64,000 nt of DNA from Flavobacterium sp. SH_e. GTDB lineage: Bacteria > Bacteroidota > Bacteroidia > Flavobacteriales > Flavobacteriaceae. The notes under the pieces are model-generated. The model was not told the origin of the DNA, did not search any database, and was given only the letters and a program-made list of their open reading frames with translations. The DNA lies in contig NZ_JAOVZN010000001.1 of assembly GCF_025717045.1 (NCBI RefSeq), positions 310,001 through 374,000 on the forward strand, given 5' to 3'. Position numbers and translations under genes: made by a program. Shown one piece after another: positions 17,901 to 26,410 of this stretch (positions within the stretch are counted from its first letter, which is position 1; each line of letters starts with the position of its first letter).

Positions 17901-20216
17901 CCGAATCCCAATATTGATTTTGACAATAGTCCATTCTACATTAATAACAAATTAATCGAATGGAAAGCTGATGGCATAAGAAGAGCTGGTTTAAGCTCTT
18001 TTGGTATTGGAAGCACAAATACGCATGCTATTGTTGAAGAATACGTTGCAAAACCTGTAGTAACATCATCTGGACGACCTCTTGAAATATTAATGTGGTC
18101 AGCAAAAAGTCAAAATAGTTTGTTAGGCTACGAAAATGCTTTGGGACATTTTATTGATAAATCAAAAAATACTCCTTTGGCAGATATCGCTTATTCTTTG
18201 AATATGACAAGAGATGACTTTAACCACAGAAGTTTTTTAATAGCAAATTCAACCGAAGATGCTGCTGAAAAATTAATTTCTCTAAAAACTAAAAATACTA
18301 AATCTTCTATTTTAAAAAGAGTTCCAAGCGAAATAGGATTTCTTTTCCCTGGACAAGGTTCTCAGTACATACAAATGGGTAAAACACTTTACGCCAACGA
18401 AAAAGTGTACCGTAATGCCGTTGATAAATGTGCTGAATTATTGATGAAAGATTTAGATTTAGACATTCGTGATATTCTTTTTCCAAAAGACCATTTTGCT
18501 GAAGCTGAAGAACTGCTAAGAAATACAAGATTAACACAGCCTTCTTTATTTGTAACAGAATATGCGTTGTCGCAATTATGGATGAGCTGGGGAATAAAAC
18601 CAACTTTCCTTTGCGGCCATAGTATTGGCGAATTTGCAGCTGCTCATTTAGCTGGAATTCTAACTTTAAAAGACGCTTTACACATTGTTGCAGTCAGAGG
18701 GAGATTAATAAGCGAATTACCTGGCGGATCAATGTTGATTGTTCGCATACCAGTAGAACAATTGTATGAATTAGTTCCTAAAACACTTTCAATTGCAGCG
18801 ATTAATTCAACTCAATTTTGCGTGGTTTCGGGTCAAAAAGAAGACATTGCTCTTTTTAATCAGGAACTTGATGCCAAAGATATTCCAAATAAACTGCTTA
18901 ATACCAGCCATGCGTTTCACTCTCATATGATGGAACCTATTTTGGATGATTTTAGAAATGAATTAGAAAAAATAAAACTAAGCATTCCGAGATTACCAAT
19001 TATTTCAAGTGCATCAGGAACTTGGCTGAAAGATACAGAAGCCACAGATCCTACATATTGGGTTAACCAATTAAAAAATACAGTTCGATTTGCCGATGCA
19101 ATGGATACAGCATTTGAATTGGAAGATCTTTTATTACTTGAAGTTGGTCCAGGATCAACCTTAATTACGTTGGCACGTCAGCAAGCTGCAGGCAAAATTA
19201 TTCCTGCGTATGCAAGTATAACGCCTCCAAAAGAAGAACAGGAAAATGAATATAACACTTTGTTAAACACATTAGGAGATTTATGGATGAAAGGTCTAAA
19301 TCCTGATTGGAAAGCATATTTTAGTGAACAACAAAGACAAAAAATAGAATTGCCTAGTTATGTTTTTGATCGAAAACTTTGCTGGATCGAACCTTTGGGA
19401 ACGCTTGATTCTTTGGTAATTCAAGCTCCGGCAATTTCTGAAGCACCACCAGTTGCTGCACAAGTTGATCATCAAGAAGATAATTCAAATCAATCTCGAA
19501 AAGATTCGATACTTGCACAGATTGCTGAAATTATCAAAAATGCATCTGGAATCGTTTACGGAAGTGAGGCATCTGAAAATACTTTTCTAGAATTAGGTTT
19601 AGATTCATTATCACTAACTCAATTATCTGGAAAATTGAAGAAAGAATTCGATTTGCCAATTACATTCAGACAACTCAACGAAACGTATTCAACACCAGCT
19701 CTTTTAGCAGATTATATAGACGAAAATCTTCCCAAAGAAACTCGCACTGAACCAAAAAAAGAAATCAAAGTGGTTGCAAGTCAAACTGTAGCGCCAACTT
19801 TTTTATCAAATGAAACGGCATCGTCATCTCAGAATCAATCTTCATTAGAACAAATTATTAAACAAATTCAACTTTTAAGTCAAAAAGTAGATCAGCTACA
19901 AAGTTTTCAGAGTTCTTCAACAAATGGCAGTGCTTCATTTGTTAATCTAACTGTAGAAAGTTTTGATACTAAGTTTAATACCGAAACTAATGGAACCAAA
20001 ACCAACGGTAATTCTAAAAACGAAAAGTCATTTGATATATCAAAAATTAATAATGAACAACGATTTGAAAATAATGCTGCCGAAAAAAAATATACTATCA
20101 ATGCAGATGAACCGCCTGTAAAAGGTAGTAAACTAGGAAGAGATGAAAATGGAAATCCAGCTTGGTTTATTGAAGATCCAAATCAGAATGGAAGTTTTGT
20201 AAAGATCAAATTATAA
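14916..20216 (+). CDS. hybrid NRPS-PKS, A-T-KS-AT-ACP
   Basis: A 1766-residue megasynthase. The frame is open from a TTG at 14886, but ATG 14916 is the better start. Domains in order: adenylation (about 20-520; YTSGSTGKPKG, MYGPTETT, YRTGDLG, NGKID), carrier (phosphopantetheine serine S561 in MGGSSVLA), ketosynthase (about 620-1045; active cysteine C790 in SACSTS, downstream histidines in EAHGTATP and NLGH), acyltransferase (about 1135-1430; S1236 in GHSIGE), and ACP (S1564 in LGLDSLSL). There is no C domain ahead of the A domain, so it loads an amino acid and extends it by one malonyl-type unit. There is no ketoreductase, so the beta-keto group remains. The last 190 residues hold a short coiled coil and a tail motif (LGRDENGNPAWF). 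It feeds the next gene, 76 bp on. Confidence 0.95.
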   Translation: MKRPNNNSLNKETNWKKMVYPNNALHELFLAQAEASPNSMALEFEDQQISYQELAKKINQTANYFLAQGLSPGQFVAVSMERNPNLIVSLLAILQCGAAYLPLDPKFPTERLEFMLEDSEASFLLTTKSLSTSLPNSSKTIFIEDVLASLNQYPDSPVSISVNPTSVAYMMYTSGSTGKPKGVTVTHKNLINFLCSMAIEPGINADDKLLSITTISFDIAGLELFLPLIKGAAVVFADYETTRDGLLLFNLLQKKQITILQATPTTWQLLLDSGWDTPLALKALCGGEAMPLNLARQLTSRCDSLWNMYGPTETTIWSAVKEILADDELITIGFPIANTEIYLLDEQGKIVEEGTIGEIVIGGDGVAQGYWKRPELTAEKFIPDSFSTESGARLYRTGDLGKLLPNGELQCLGRIDHQVKLRGHRIELGEIEATLNTLPGVKQSAVIVSNHFGNEDKLVAYLKSGEESQDEKTIHDALSKVLPEILLPSKYIWVDEFPITPNGKIDKKNLPLPENTRPDSAPLFKKPTTQLEKDLAKIWSEELKITEIGIDDNFFDMGGSSVLAQKVTTLIKQRLALEIPVSKIYIHPTIKELSSILEEHNNKEEKFEFKKHKENASSADIAIIGMAGRFPGSDTIEELWEILRDGKETISLFSKDELDISLPESLREDPLYIGARGILPSAKTFDPQFFGLNPQLAAAMDPQIRIFLEISFEALEQSGHLPKHYKGSIGVYSGSEINSYYENNIFLNKELKSSVGELQIYTVNGKDFIAPRTSYHLNLKGPSVTVHSACSTSLLAIAEAVKAIRAGMCDIALAGGSSVTAPIKSGHLYDDGFIKSPDGSTRSFDASGKGTVFSDGAGVVVLKRLEEAEKDGDIIYGVLKGVGVNNDGGDKGSFMAPSPQGQAGAIINAFNDAQISPSTISYMEAHGTATPIGDPIEIEGLKIAYGKQEKNNYCALGSIKTNLGHTTAAAGVAGLIKILLAMQHKQIPPMVNFVKPNPNIDFDNSPFYINNKLIEWKADGIRRAGLSSFGIGSTNTHAIVEEYVAKPVVTSSGRPLEILMWSAKSQNSLLGYENALGHFIDKSKNTPLADIAYSLNMTRDDFNHRSFLIANSTEDAAEKLISLKTKNTKSSILKRVPSEIGFLFPGQGSQYIQMGKTLYANEKVYRNAVDKCAELLMKDLDLDIRDILFPKDHFAEAEELLRNTRLTQPSLFVTEYALSQLWMSWGIKPTFLCGHSIGEFAAAHLAGILTLKDALHIVAVRGRLISELPGGSMLIVRIPVEQLYELVPKTLSIAAINSTQFCVVSGQKEDIALFNQELDAKDIPNKLLNTSHAFHSHMMEPILDDFRNELEKIKLSIPRLPIISSASGTWLKDTEATDPTYWVNQLKNTVRFADAMDTAFELEDLLLLEVGPGSTLITLARQQAAGKIIPAYASITPPKEEQENEYNTLLNTLGDLWMKGLNPDWKAYFSEQQRQKIELPSYVFDRKLCWIEPLGTLDSLVIQAPAISEAPPVAAQVDHQEDNSNQSRKDSILAQIAEIIKNASGIVYGSEASENTFLELGLDSLSLTQLSGKLKKEFDLPITFRQLNETYSTPALLADYIDENLPKETRTEPKKEIKVVASQTVAPTFLSNETASSSQNQSSLEQIIKQIQLLSQKVDQLQSFQSSSTNGSASFVNLTVESFDTKFNTETNGTKTNGNSKNEKSFDISKINNEQRFENNAAEKKYTINADEPPVKGSKLGRDENGNPAWFIEDPNQNGSFVKIKL

Positions 20217-20292
20217 GGACAAGATAAGAAGCAGGTAATATTTTAAACTGTCAATTTAAAAACGATACAATTACATTTAAAATAGGGTAATA

Positions 20293-23200
20293 ATGAAAAA
20301 TCAACCTCAAATACAAACAGAAATGGAAACTGAAACTGCCATTCAATTTAATCCATTTTCACCTGAAATCGAAAGAGTTATACACACCACAAATTCGCAA
20401 CAGGAAATATGGAGCGATTGCATTTTTGGAGGAAGTGATGCTAACAAAGCTTACAACTTGTCTGTGTCTATCAGGCTTAAAGGTAATTTAATAATAGATC
20501 TATTTGAAAAGGCTGTAAATACTTTGGTAGAACGTCATGAAACTTTAAGATCTACATTTAGTCCAGACGGTCGCTTTATGTGTACTTATAGCGATTACAG
20601 CATCGAAATTTCACATCATGATTTTTCTAACATAATAGCGATTGAAAAAGAATCTTCAATTGATACGTTTGTTAAGGAAGAAGTGAGTGCTCTTTTTGAT
20701 CTTGTTCACGGTCCTTTATTTAGAGTTAGCTTAGTTAAAATTGATGATTTTGAACATCTCGTAACCATAACAATCCATCACATTATTGGCGACGGATTAA
20801 GTCTTGATGTCATACTAGAAGAATTAGGCACTCTTTATTCTGCTTACGTAGAAAATAAAGAGCCCATACTGCCTGCTCCTGAACTTTTTAGCAAATTTGC
20901 TGAAAGAATAAATTCGTTCATGGAAAGCAGTGAATATAAACCGCTAGAAGATTTCTGGATTGATATTTATAAAGAATCTGTTCCTACGATCGAATTGCCT
21001 TTAGATTACGTAAGACCTGCATTAAGAACGTATAATAGCAACAGAATTGATTTTCCTTTAGATGATGCTATTATAAATGAATTAAAAAATATAGGAATAA
21101 GTACTGGAAGTAGTTTAGTTACTACTTTGCTTTCGGCTTTTGAAGTTTTCTTGTGCAAAATCACTGGCCAAAATGATTTGGTAGTTGGTTTTCCTTCGTC
21201 AGGAAACACTTTATACGACATGAGACAGATAATTGGAGATTGCGCCAATCTACTTCCTCTTCGAAGTACTATTAATCCTAATATCAGTTTTTCTGACTAT
21301 TTAAAAGAAAGAAATTCACAATTATTTGATGCCTATGACAATCAGCAGGTTAGTTTTGGTCATTTACTAAAAAGTTTTCCGATTGTAAGAGATCCTTCAA
21401 GAATTCCTTTAGTTCCAGTTATCCTGACGGTTGACTTGAACAGAACAATCGAAAATGAATTCTCATTTGCAGGTCTTACTCATAGTTTCAAACCGAATCC
21501 GAGAGAATTTGGAACTTTTGAAATTCAGCTTCATATTTTCAGAGCCAAAAACGGACCTGAATTTCATTGGATGTATAATACCACATTATTCAAACCTGAG
21601 ACTATTGCTAAAATGATGGCTTCTTATGAAGAAATTATCAGCAAAGTAATCTCAAATCCAAACGATCCGTTATCCACTTTAATTGGAGGAAATTATCTAG
21701 CAGATTATGAGACATTAAACAATACAGAAATGCCATATCCTGATGTAACCTTGACCGAATTACTTAGAAAACAATCGGAGTTTACGCCTGATAAAACAGC
21801 TTTGGAGTTTCACGATTCTAAAACCAGCTATTTAGAATTGCATAACAAAGTAAACCAAATGGCGCATTATTTAAAAGAGGAAGGTGTTCAATCTGGCGAT
21901 TTTATTGCGGTTTCGTTTTCGAGAAGCCCAGAATTGGTTTATGCTTTATTGGCCATTATGCAATGTGGCGCAGCTTACCTGCCGCTGGATCCTGAATATC
22001 CAAAAGAACGTTTAGAATTTATGTTGCATGATTCTGGAGCAAAAGTTTTATTAACGAGCAAAACTTTATTTGCCTCATTACCATCTTGGCCACAGACACT
22101 TTTTATTGAAGATGCGATAGAGGCATTGCATAAATACTCTTCGTTACCGCTTCCATTTATGGTAAGTTCAGAGAATAATGCTTACATATTGTACACTTCA
22201 GGATCGACTGGTAATCCAAAAGGCGTGCCTATTACGCATAAAAATTTAGTCAACTTTCTTTGCAGTATGGCGATAGAACCAGGTCTTGACGAAAATGACA
22301 GACTGCTTTCTATCACTACAATTTCATTCGATATTGCTGGTTTAGAATTATACTTACCGTTAATTAAAGGCGCGACATTAATTCTAGCCGACCATGAAAC
22401 TGCCAGAGACGGAAGACTTTTGCTTGATTTAGTCAAAAGCGAAAAAATCAGCTTTTTGCAAGCTACACCAACAACCTGGTCCATGCTTTTGGATTCTGGA
22501 TGGTCTGAATTTTTGCCAATTAAAGCTTTATGTGGCGGCGAAGCAATGCCTGCAGATCTTGCTAAAGAATTATTGTCAAAATGCGATTCGCTTTGGAATG
22601 TTTACGGTCCTACAGAAACGACAGTTTGGTCTTCTGTAAAACAAATAACAGCCGAAGATAAATTGATCACAATCGGAAAACCAATTGGAAATACGCAGAT
22701 TTATTTGCTGGATAATCAAGGACAGCTTGTCGCGCCCGGAACTATTGGTGAAATTGTTATTGGCGGAGATGGTGTTGCAAAAGGCTACTGGAACAGACCT
22801 GAACTTACGGCTGAGAAATTCATTCAAAATAAATTTTCTGCAGATAAAGACGATATTCTTTATCGAACAGGTGATTTAGGAAGAATAACTCCAAATAATG
22901 AAATTGAGTGTTTAGGACGTGTAGATCAGCAGGTTAAAATTAGAGGCCATCGTATTGAACCAGGAGAAGTAGAACAAGCACTTTTATTACTAGACGGAGT
23001 AAAATCTGCGGTGGTATTAGCCGATGAAAACTTCCTTGTTGCTCATATTGTCCCTGATTCCAGTATTGAAAGTGCTGAAGAAAATATTCCTTCATGGCGC
23101 GAAGCTCTAACGGCAAAACTCCCTTCGCAGTTAATTCCGCATGATTTTAATCTTATCGAAAAAATACCGACAACGCTCAACGGAAAAATAGACCGAAAAG

Positions 23201-24303
23201 CATTGTCGCAATATAAAGTAAACAAAAAAATCGCTTACACTGCTCCTCGAACAGAAGAAGAAAATATCGTAGCAACCATTTGGAAAGAAAGTTTAAATCT
23301 TGAGAATATTGATATTTTCAGTGATTTCTTCGAAATGGGCGGACACTCCATTAAAGGAGTAAAAGTGATGATTGAAATTGAAAAACATACTGGTAAACGA
23401 ATTCCTTTATCAGCATTATTCAAATATTCGACCGTAGAAAAATTCGCCAAGTTATTAAACACTGGAACAGAAATTTACTCTGATTGTCTGGTTCCTATAA
23501 AACCTGTTGGAAACAAAGTTCCTCTTTTTATCATTCATGGCGCTGGACTTAATGTTTTAAACTTTATCAATTTAAGTAAACATTTTGATGACAATCAGCC
23601 TATTTATGGTATTCAAGGTACAAAGCCTAAAGGTTTTGAAGGTTGGTATGAATCGATCGAAGCTATGGCTGCGCATTATATAGATGCCATTATAAAAGTT
23701 AATCCAAAAGGACCTTACGCTTTGGCTGGCTTCTCTTTTGGAGGTATTGTTGCTTTTGAAATGACACGCCAATTAAACGAAATGGGAAAAACAGTAAGCC
23801 TTACAGGATTGCTTGACTCTTATGTTGATTCTTCTTATTATTATGGAAACTACAGGCGAAAACAACTTGTAAGATACTTTGACATAACACATAGGAGGCT
23901 AGACTTTTTAAAAGAGATGTTGTTGAGCTGGAAAGCTTTTAAAATGCGCATTAACGGAAAAAAAGAATATATTTTAGAAAGATACTTTGGAAAAAAAATT
24001 ACTATGACAGAACAAGAAGAGTTAGCTCTTCAGGAATTTATCGCAGCCGATCGAATGGTTAAAAAAATCGTTGATCGTTATCATCTTAAACCACAAAATT
24101 TTAAAGTCGATTTGTTTCGATCAAAAGATGATATCAATTATAAGCTAGACCCAACGCATTTAGGATGGAAAAAAGCTGCATTAGGAGGCGTTACAATTCA
24201 TAATATTTCCGGCAATCATCTAGATATTGTAGCCCCGCCAAATGACAAAGTATTAGCGCGATTACTTCAAGATATTTTAGACGAAAACCATGAAAATCTC
24301 TAA
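20293..24303 (+). CDS. NRPS, C-A-T-TE termination module
   Basis: A 1336-residue termination module. Condensation domain at about 30-470 with the intact HHxxxDG motif (H162, H163, D167). Adenylation domain about 485-985 (YTSGSTGNPKG, VYGPTETT, YRTGDLG, NGKID). Carrier serine S1019 in MGGHSIKG. Type I thioesterase about 1070-1335 with nucleophile S1148 in GFSFGG and a final histidine in GNHLD. It would join the amino-acyl-ketide from the upstream protein to a second amino acid and release the product. The residues of the substrate code read from this A domain are D-I-L-Q-C-G-V-V-W-K, nearly those of the upstream A domain. Its stop overlaps the start of the phosphopantetheinyl transferase gene by 14 bp. 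Confidence 0.95.
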   Translation: MKNQPQIQTEMETETAIQFNPFSPEIERVIHTTNSQQEIWSDCIFGGSDANKAYNLSVSIRLKGNLIIDLFEKAVNTLVERHETLRSTFSPDGRFMCTYSDYSIEISHHDFSNIIAIEKESSIDTFVKEEVSALFDLVHGPLFRVSLVKIDDFEHLVTITIHHIIGDGLSLDVILEELGTLYSAYVENKEPILPAPELFSKFAERINSFMESSEYKPLEDFWIDIYKESVPTIELPLDYVRPALRTYNSNRIDFPLDDAIINELKNIGISTGSSLVTTLLSAFEVFLCKITGQNDLVVGFPSSGNTLYDMRQIIGDCANLLPLRSTINPNISFSDYLKERNSQLFDAYDNQQVSFGHLLKSFPIVRDPSRIPLVPVILTVDLNRTIENEFSFAGLTHSFKPNPREFGTFEIQLHIFRAKNGPEFHWMYNTTLFKPETIAKMMASYEEIISKVISNPNDPLSTLIGGNYLADYETLNNTEMPYPDVTLTELLRKQSEFTPDKTALEFHDSKTSYLELHNKVNQMAHYLKEEGVQSGDFIAVSFSRSPELVYALLAIMQCGAAYLPLDPEYPKERLEFMLHDSGAKVLLTSKTLFASLPSWPQTLFIEDAIEALHKYSSLPLPFMVSSENNAYILYTSGSTGNPKGVPITHKNLVNFLCSMAIEPGLDENDRLLSITTISFDIAGLELYLPLIKGATLILADHETARDGRLLLDLVKSEKISFLQATPTTWSMLLDSGWSEFLPIKALCGGEAMPADLAKELLSKCDSLWNVYGPTETTVWSSVKQITAEDKLITIGKPIGNTQIYLLDNQGQLVAPGTIGEIVIGGDGVAKGYWNRPELTAEKFIQNKFSADKDDILYRTGDLGRITPNNEIECLGRVDQQVKIRGHRIEPGEVEQALLLLDGVKSAVVLADENFLVAHIVPDSSIESAEENIPSWREALTAKLPSQLIPHDFNLIEKIPTTLNGKIDRKALSQYKVNKKIAYTAPRTEEENIVATIWKESLNLENIDIFSDFFEMGGHSIKGVKVMIEIEKHTGKRIPLSALFKYSTVEKFAKLLNTGTEIYSDCLVPIKPVGNKVPLFIIHGAGLNVLNFINLSKHFDDNQPIYGIQGTKPKGFEGWYESIEAMAAHYIDAIIKVNPKGPYALAGFSFGGIVAFEMTRQLNEMGKTVSLTGLLDSYVDSSYYYGNYRRKQLVRYFDITHRRLDFLKEMLLSWKAFKMRINGKKEYILERYFGKKITMTEQEELALQEFIAADRMVKKIVDRYHLKPQNFKVDLFRSKDDINYKLDPTHLGWKKAALGGVTIHNISGNHLDIVAPPNDKVLARLLQDILDENHENL

Positions 24304-25084
24304 ACTCTTTATTTCATTTTTCAATTTAAAGAGTACAGAATTTGTCCCAAAAAAAGAGTATTCTTTGGATAATAATGATATTGTGATCTATACCGTATAT
24401 CTGCCTAATTTTAAGGATATACAGGCAGATTTGTCCAAGTTTCTTAATTCTGCTGAATTGAGCAAAACAAAGCGTTTTTATAAAGAAGTAGACCGAAACC
24501 GCTTCATTATATACCGATCGATTTTGAAACTTGTTTTAGGAGCCTACACGAAATTAAACGTGAAGAACATTTATCTTGATTATGATTTTAATAAAAAACC
24601 ATATTTAGCTTCGCATCCGTGGCTGCATTTTAATCTTTCGCATTCAGAAGATTTTGCGGCTATTGCGGTTTCGCGAAGAAAAGTCGGATTGGATATCGAA
24701 TATATGAGTAAGGATTTTAATTTTACAAGTCTTCTTCCTGATGTTTTTGATGACAATGAAACCACAATTATTCAAAGATCAACTGATAAAAAAAATACTT
24801 TTTACACTTTATGGACACGTAAAGAAGCCTTTGTCAAAGCGCTTGGAAAAGGCATAGATGAAGATTTTAAATTCATACCGTGCTTGGATGGAGAGTATAG
24901 TGTCGATTTTTCTTTGATAAAAAACAGCCAAGACTGGCAGGTAAAAAGTTTTGATCTTGCAGATGATTACTTAGGCGCGATAGCTCTTGAAGGTTTGGCC
25001 ACGATTTCTAAGAATATATCAATGTATAATGTACCAAATAACATGAAAGATTTATTAGAAATGGCTCAAAAAAGAGGCAGTTAA
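24290..25084 (+). CDS. 4'-phosphopantetheinyl transferase, Sfp type
   Basis: A 264-residue Sfp/AcpT-type enzyme that moves phosphopantetheine from CoA onto carrier-domain serines. The signatures are FNLSHSEDFAAIAV, then GLDIEYM with the Mg-binding Asp/Glu, and FYTLWTRKEAFVKALGKG for the WxxKEA motif. The gene overlaps the NRPS gene by 14 bp, which shows it serves the three carrier domains of the cluster (S561, S1564 and S1019). A strong bidirectional terminator follows, so this is the end of the operon. Confidence 0.95.
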   Translation: MKISKLFISFFNLKSTEFVPKKEYSLDNNDIVIYTVYLPNFKDIQADLSKFLNSAELSKTKRFYKEVDRNRFIIYRSILKLVLGAYTKLNVKNIYLDYDFNKKPYLASHPWLHFNLSHSEDFAAIAVSRRKVGLDIEYMSKDFNFTSLLPDVFDDNETTIIQRSTDKKNTFYTLWTRKEAFVKALGKGIDEDFKFIPCLDGEYSVDFSLIKNSQDWQVKSFDLADDYLGAIALEGLATISKNISMYNVPNNMKDLLEMAQKRGS

Positions 25085-25101
25085 AAATAATTTATTTCCA
25101 C

Positions 25102-25134
25102 AAAAAATCCCATTTGAGAAAATGGGATTTTTTT
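25102..25134. terminator. bidirectional terminator between convergent genes
   Basis: A near-perfect hairpin, AAAAAATCCCATTT / AAATGGGATTTTTTT with a 3-4 nt loop, works on both strands. It lies between the end of the NRPS-PKS cluster and the end of the AI-2E family gene. Confidence 0.9.
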
Positions 25135-25159
25135 GTTTATATTACAATTAAATCCAAAT

Positions 25160-26263
25160 CTAAGCAAGAGGTTCAGCCTCATCTATGGGTGAAACTGCTT
25201 CAACTTCAGGCTCTGAGGCATCATCGATCCAAGCAACAAAAAGTTTGTAACCTATTGAAAATACAATTGGACCAACAAACAATCCGATAAATCCTGACAT
25301 GATAAATCCTCCAATTACACCCAAAAAGATAACTAACATTGGTACAAGAGCTCCTTTTCCTAGTAAAAGAGGTTTTAAAACATTATCCGAAAGTCCGCTG
25401 ATGATGAAAAATACAGTCCAGAAAATAGCATGTCCCGAATCTCCAGTTGAAAAAAGATAAATAATAACTCCAATATTAATTATGATTGGGCCAATCTGTA
25501 AAATTGAAAATATCAGACAGATTAAAGTCAAAATTCCTGCGTATGGAATATCTGCCATAAACAACCCAATTGCCTGAATTATTGTCTGAATAACAGCAAC
25601 TCCCAATATCCCTTTCACTACCTGATAAATCGTTGAAACAGAAATCGTCATAATTTGTTCTGCTTCACTTCCTGCAATTTTTTTAAGGAATTTCATGAAG
25701 AAAGATTTACCACTTGGAGATACTAATAAAACACCTGCAATGATTATAGATAAAATAAATTGAAGAAACGCTGCTCCAGAACTTAAAATACTTGCCATAA
25801 TTTTAGAAGACAATTCTCTTATCTGATCTTGATATTTTACAACGCTTTGTTCCAAATCTGTTGATAAGGATAATAGAAATTCATAAAGTGGTTTTCCTAT
25901 TACTGGCCATTCTTTAATATTAGAGCCAGGAGGCGCTACTTTTAAAGTTCCTGCCTCAAAGCTATTTTTTAATTCTAAAAAATTACCCGTTGCAGCCTTC
26001 AAAAAATAAATCAGTGGAACCAGCATGACAGCAATAATAAGAATTGTAATTACAACCGAAGCAAGTGCTTTTCGACCTTTTAGGATTTTCTGCAACGCAT
26101 TAAATAATGGATAAAAAACCACAGAAAGGATTACAGCCCAAAGAATTGGCATAAAAAAAGGCAAAAGCAATTTAAGACAAAATCCAATTATCAGGAAAAT
26201 GAAAAATAACTGCAAAATAGTTTCAAAGAGTTCTTTCTTTTTATTAGAATTAGTTGTTTTCAT
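25160..26263 (-). CDS. AI-2E family transporter / permease
   Basis: A 367-residue membrane protein with about eight hydrophobic segments, two near the N-terminus (LFFIFLIIGFCLKLLLPF, ILWAVILSVVFYPLF) and a cluster at the C-terminus. The conserved stretches LLLGKGALVPMLVIFLGVIGG and GFIGLFVGPIV identify the AI-2E/PerM/YdiK family, whose members include AI-2 exporters and Na+/H+ antiporters. The substrate is unknown. It converges with the biosynthetic cluster and is not part of it, although an exporter beside a cluster without a transporter is worth noting. The acidic C-terminus (SEPEVEAVSPIDEAEP) is cytoplasmic. Confidence 0.85.
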   Translation of the reverse strand: MKTTNSNKKKELFETILQLFFIFLIIGFCLKLLLPFFMPILWAVILSVVFYPLFNALQKILKGRKALASVVITILIIAVMLVPLIYFLKAATGNFLELKNSFEAGTLKVAPPGSNIKEWPVIGKPLYEFLLSLSTDLEQSVVKYQDQIRELSSKIMASILSSGAAFLQFILSIIIAGVLLVSPSGKSFFMKFLKKIAGSEAEQIMTISVSTIYQVVKGILGVAVIQTIIQAIGLFMADIPYAGILTLICLIFSILQIGPIIINIGVIIYLFSTGDSGHAIFWTVFFIISGLSDNVLKPLLLGKGALVPMLVIFLGVIGGFIMSGFIGLFVGPIVFSIGYKLFVAWIDDASEPEVEAVSPIDEAEPLA

Positions 26264-26302
26264 GGCTATATTAATTGTTTAATGGTTGATTGTTAATTAT
26301 TA

Positions 26303-26410
26303 ATTGTGAATTGTGAGTTGTGAGTTGTGAATTGTAAAATGAGATTAGATGTGATTTTCACTTTTTACATTTTACATTTCACTTTTCACTTATTACTTTT
26401 TACTTTTTAA
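26303..26410. repeat. degenerate tandem repeats with an internal inverted repeat
   Basis: A run of attgtga/gttgtga heptamers (26303-26336) is followed by a run of ttttcac/ttttac units (26356-26407). The two halves pair: GTGAATTGTAAAATG at 26327-26341 and CATTTTACATTTCAC at 26368-26382 are inverted copies with one mismatch. It fills most of the gap between two minus-strand genes and codes for nothing. Confidence 0.75.
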
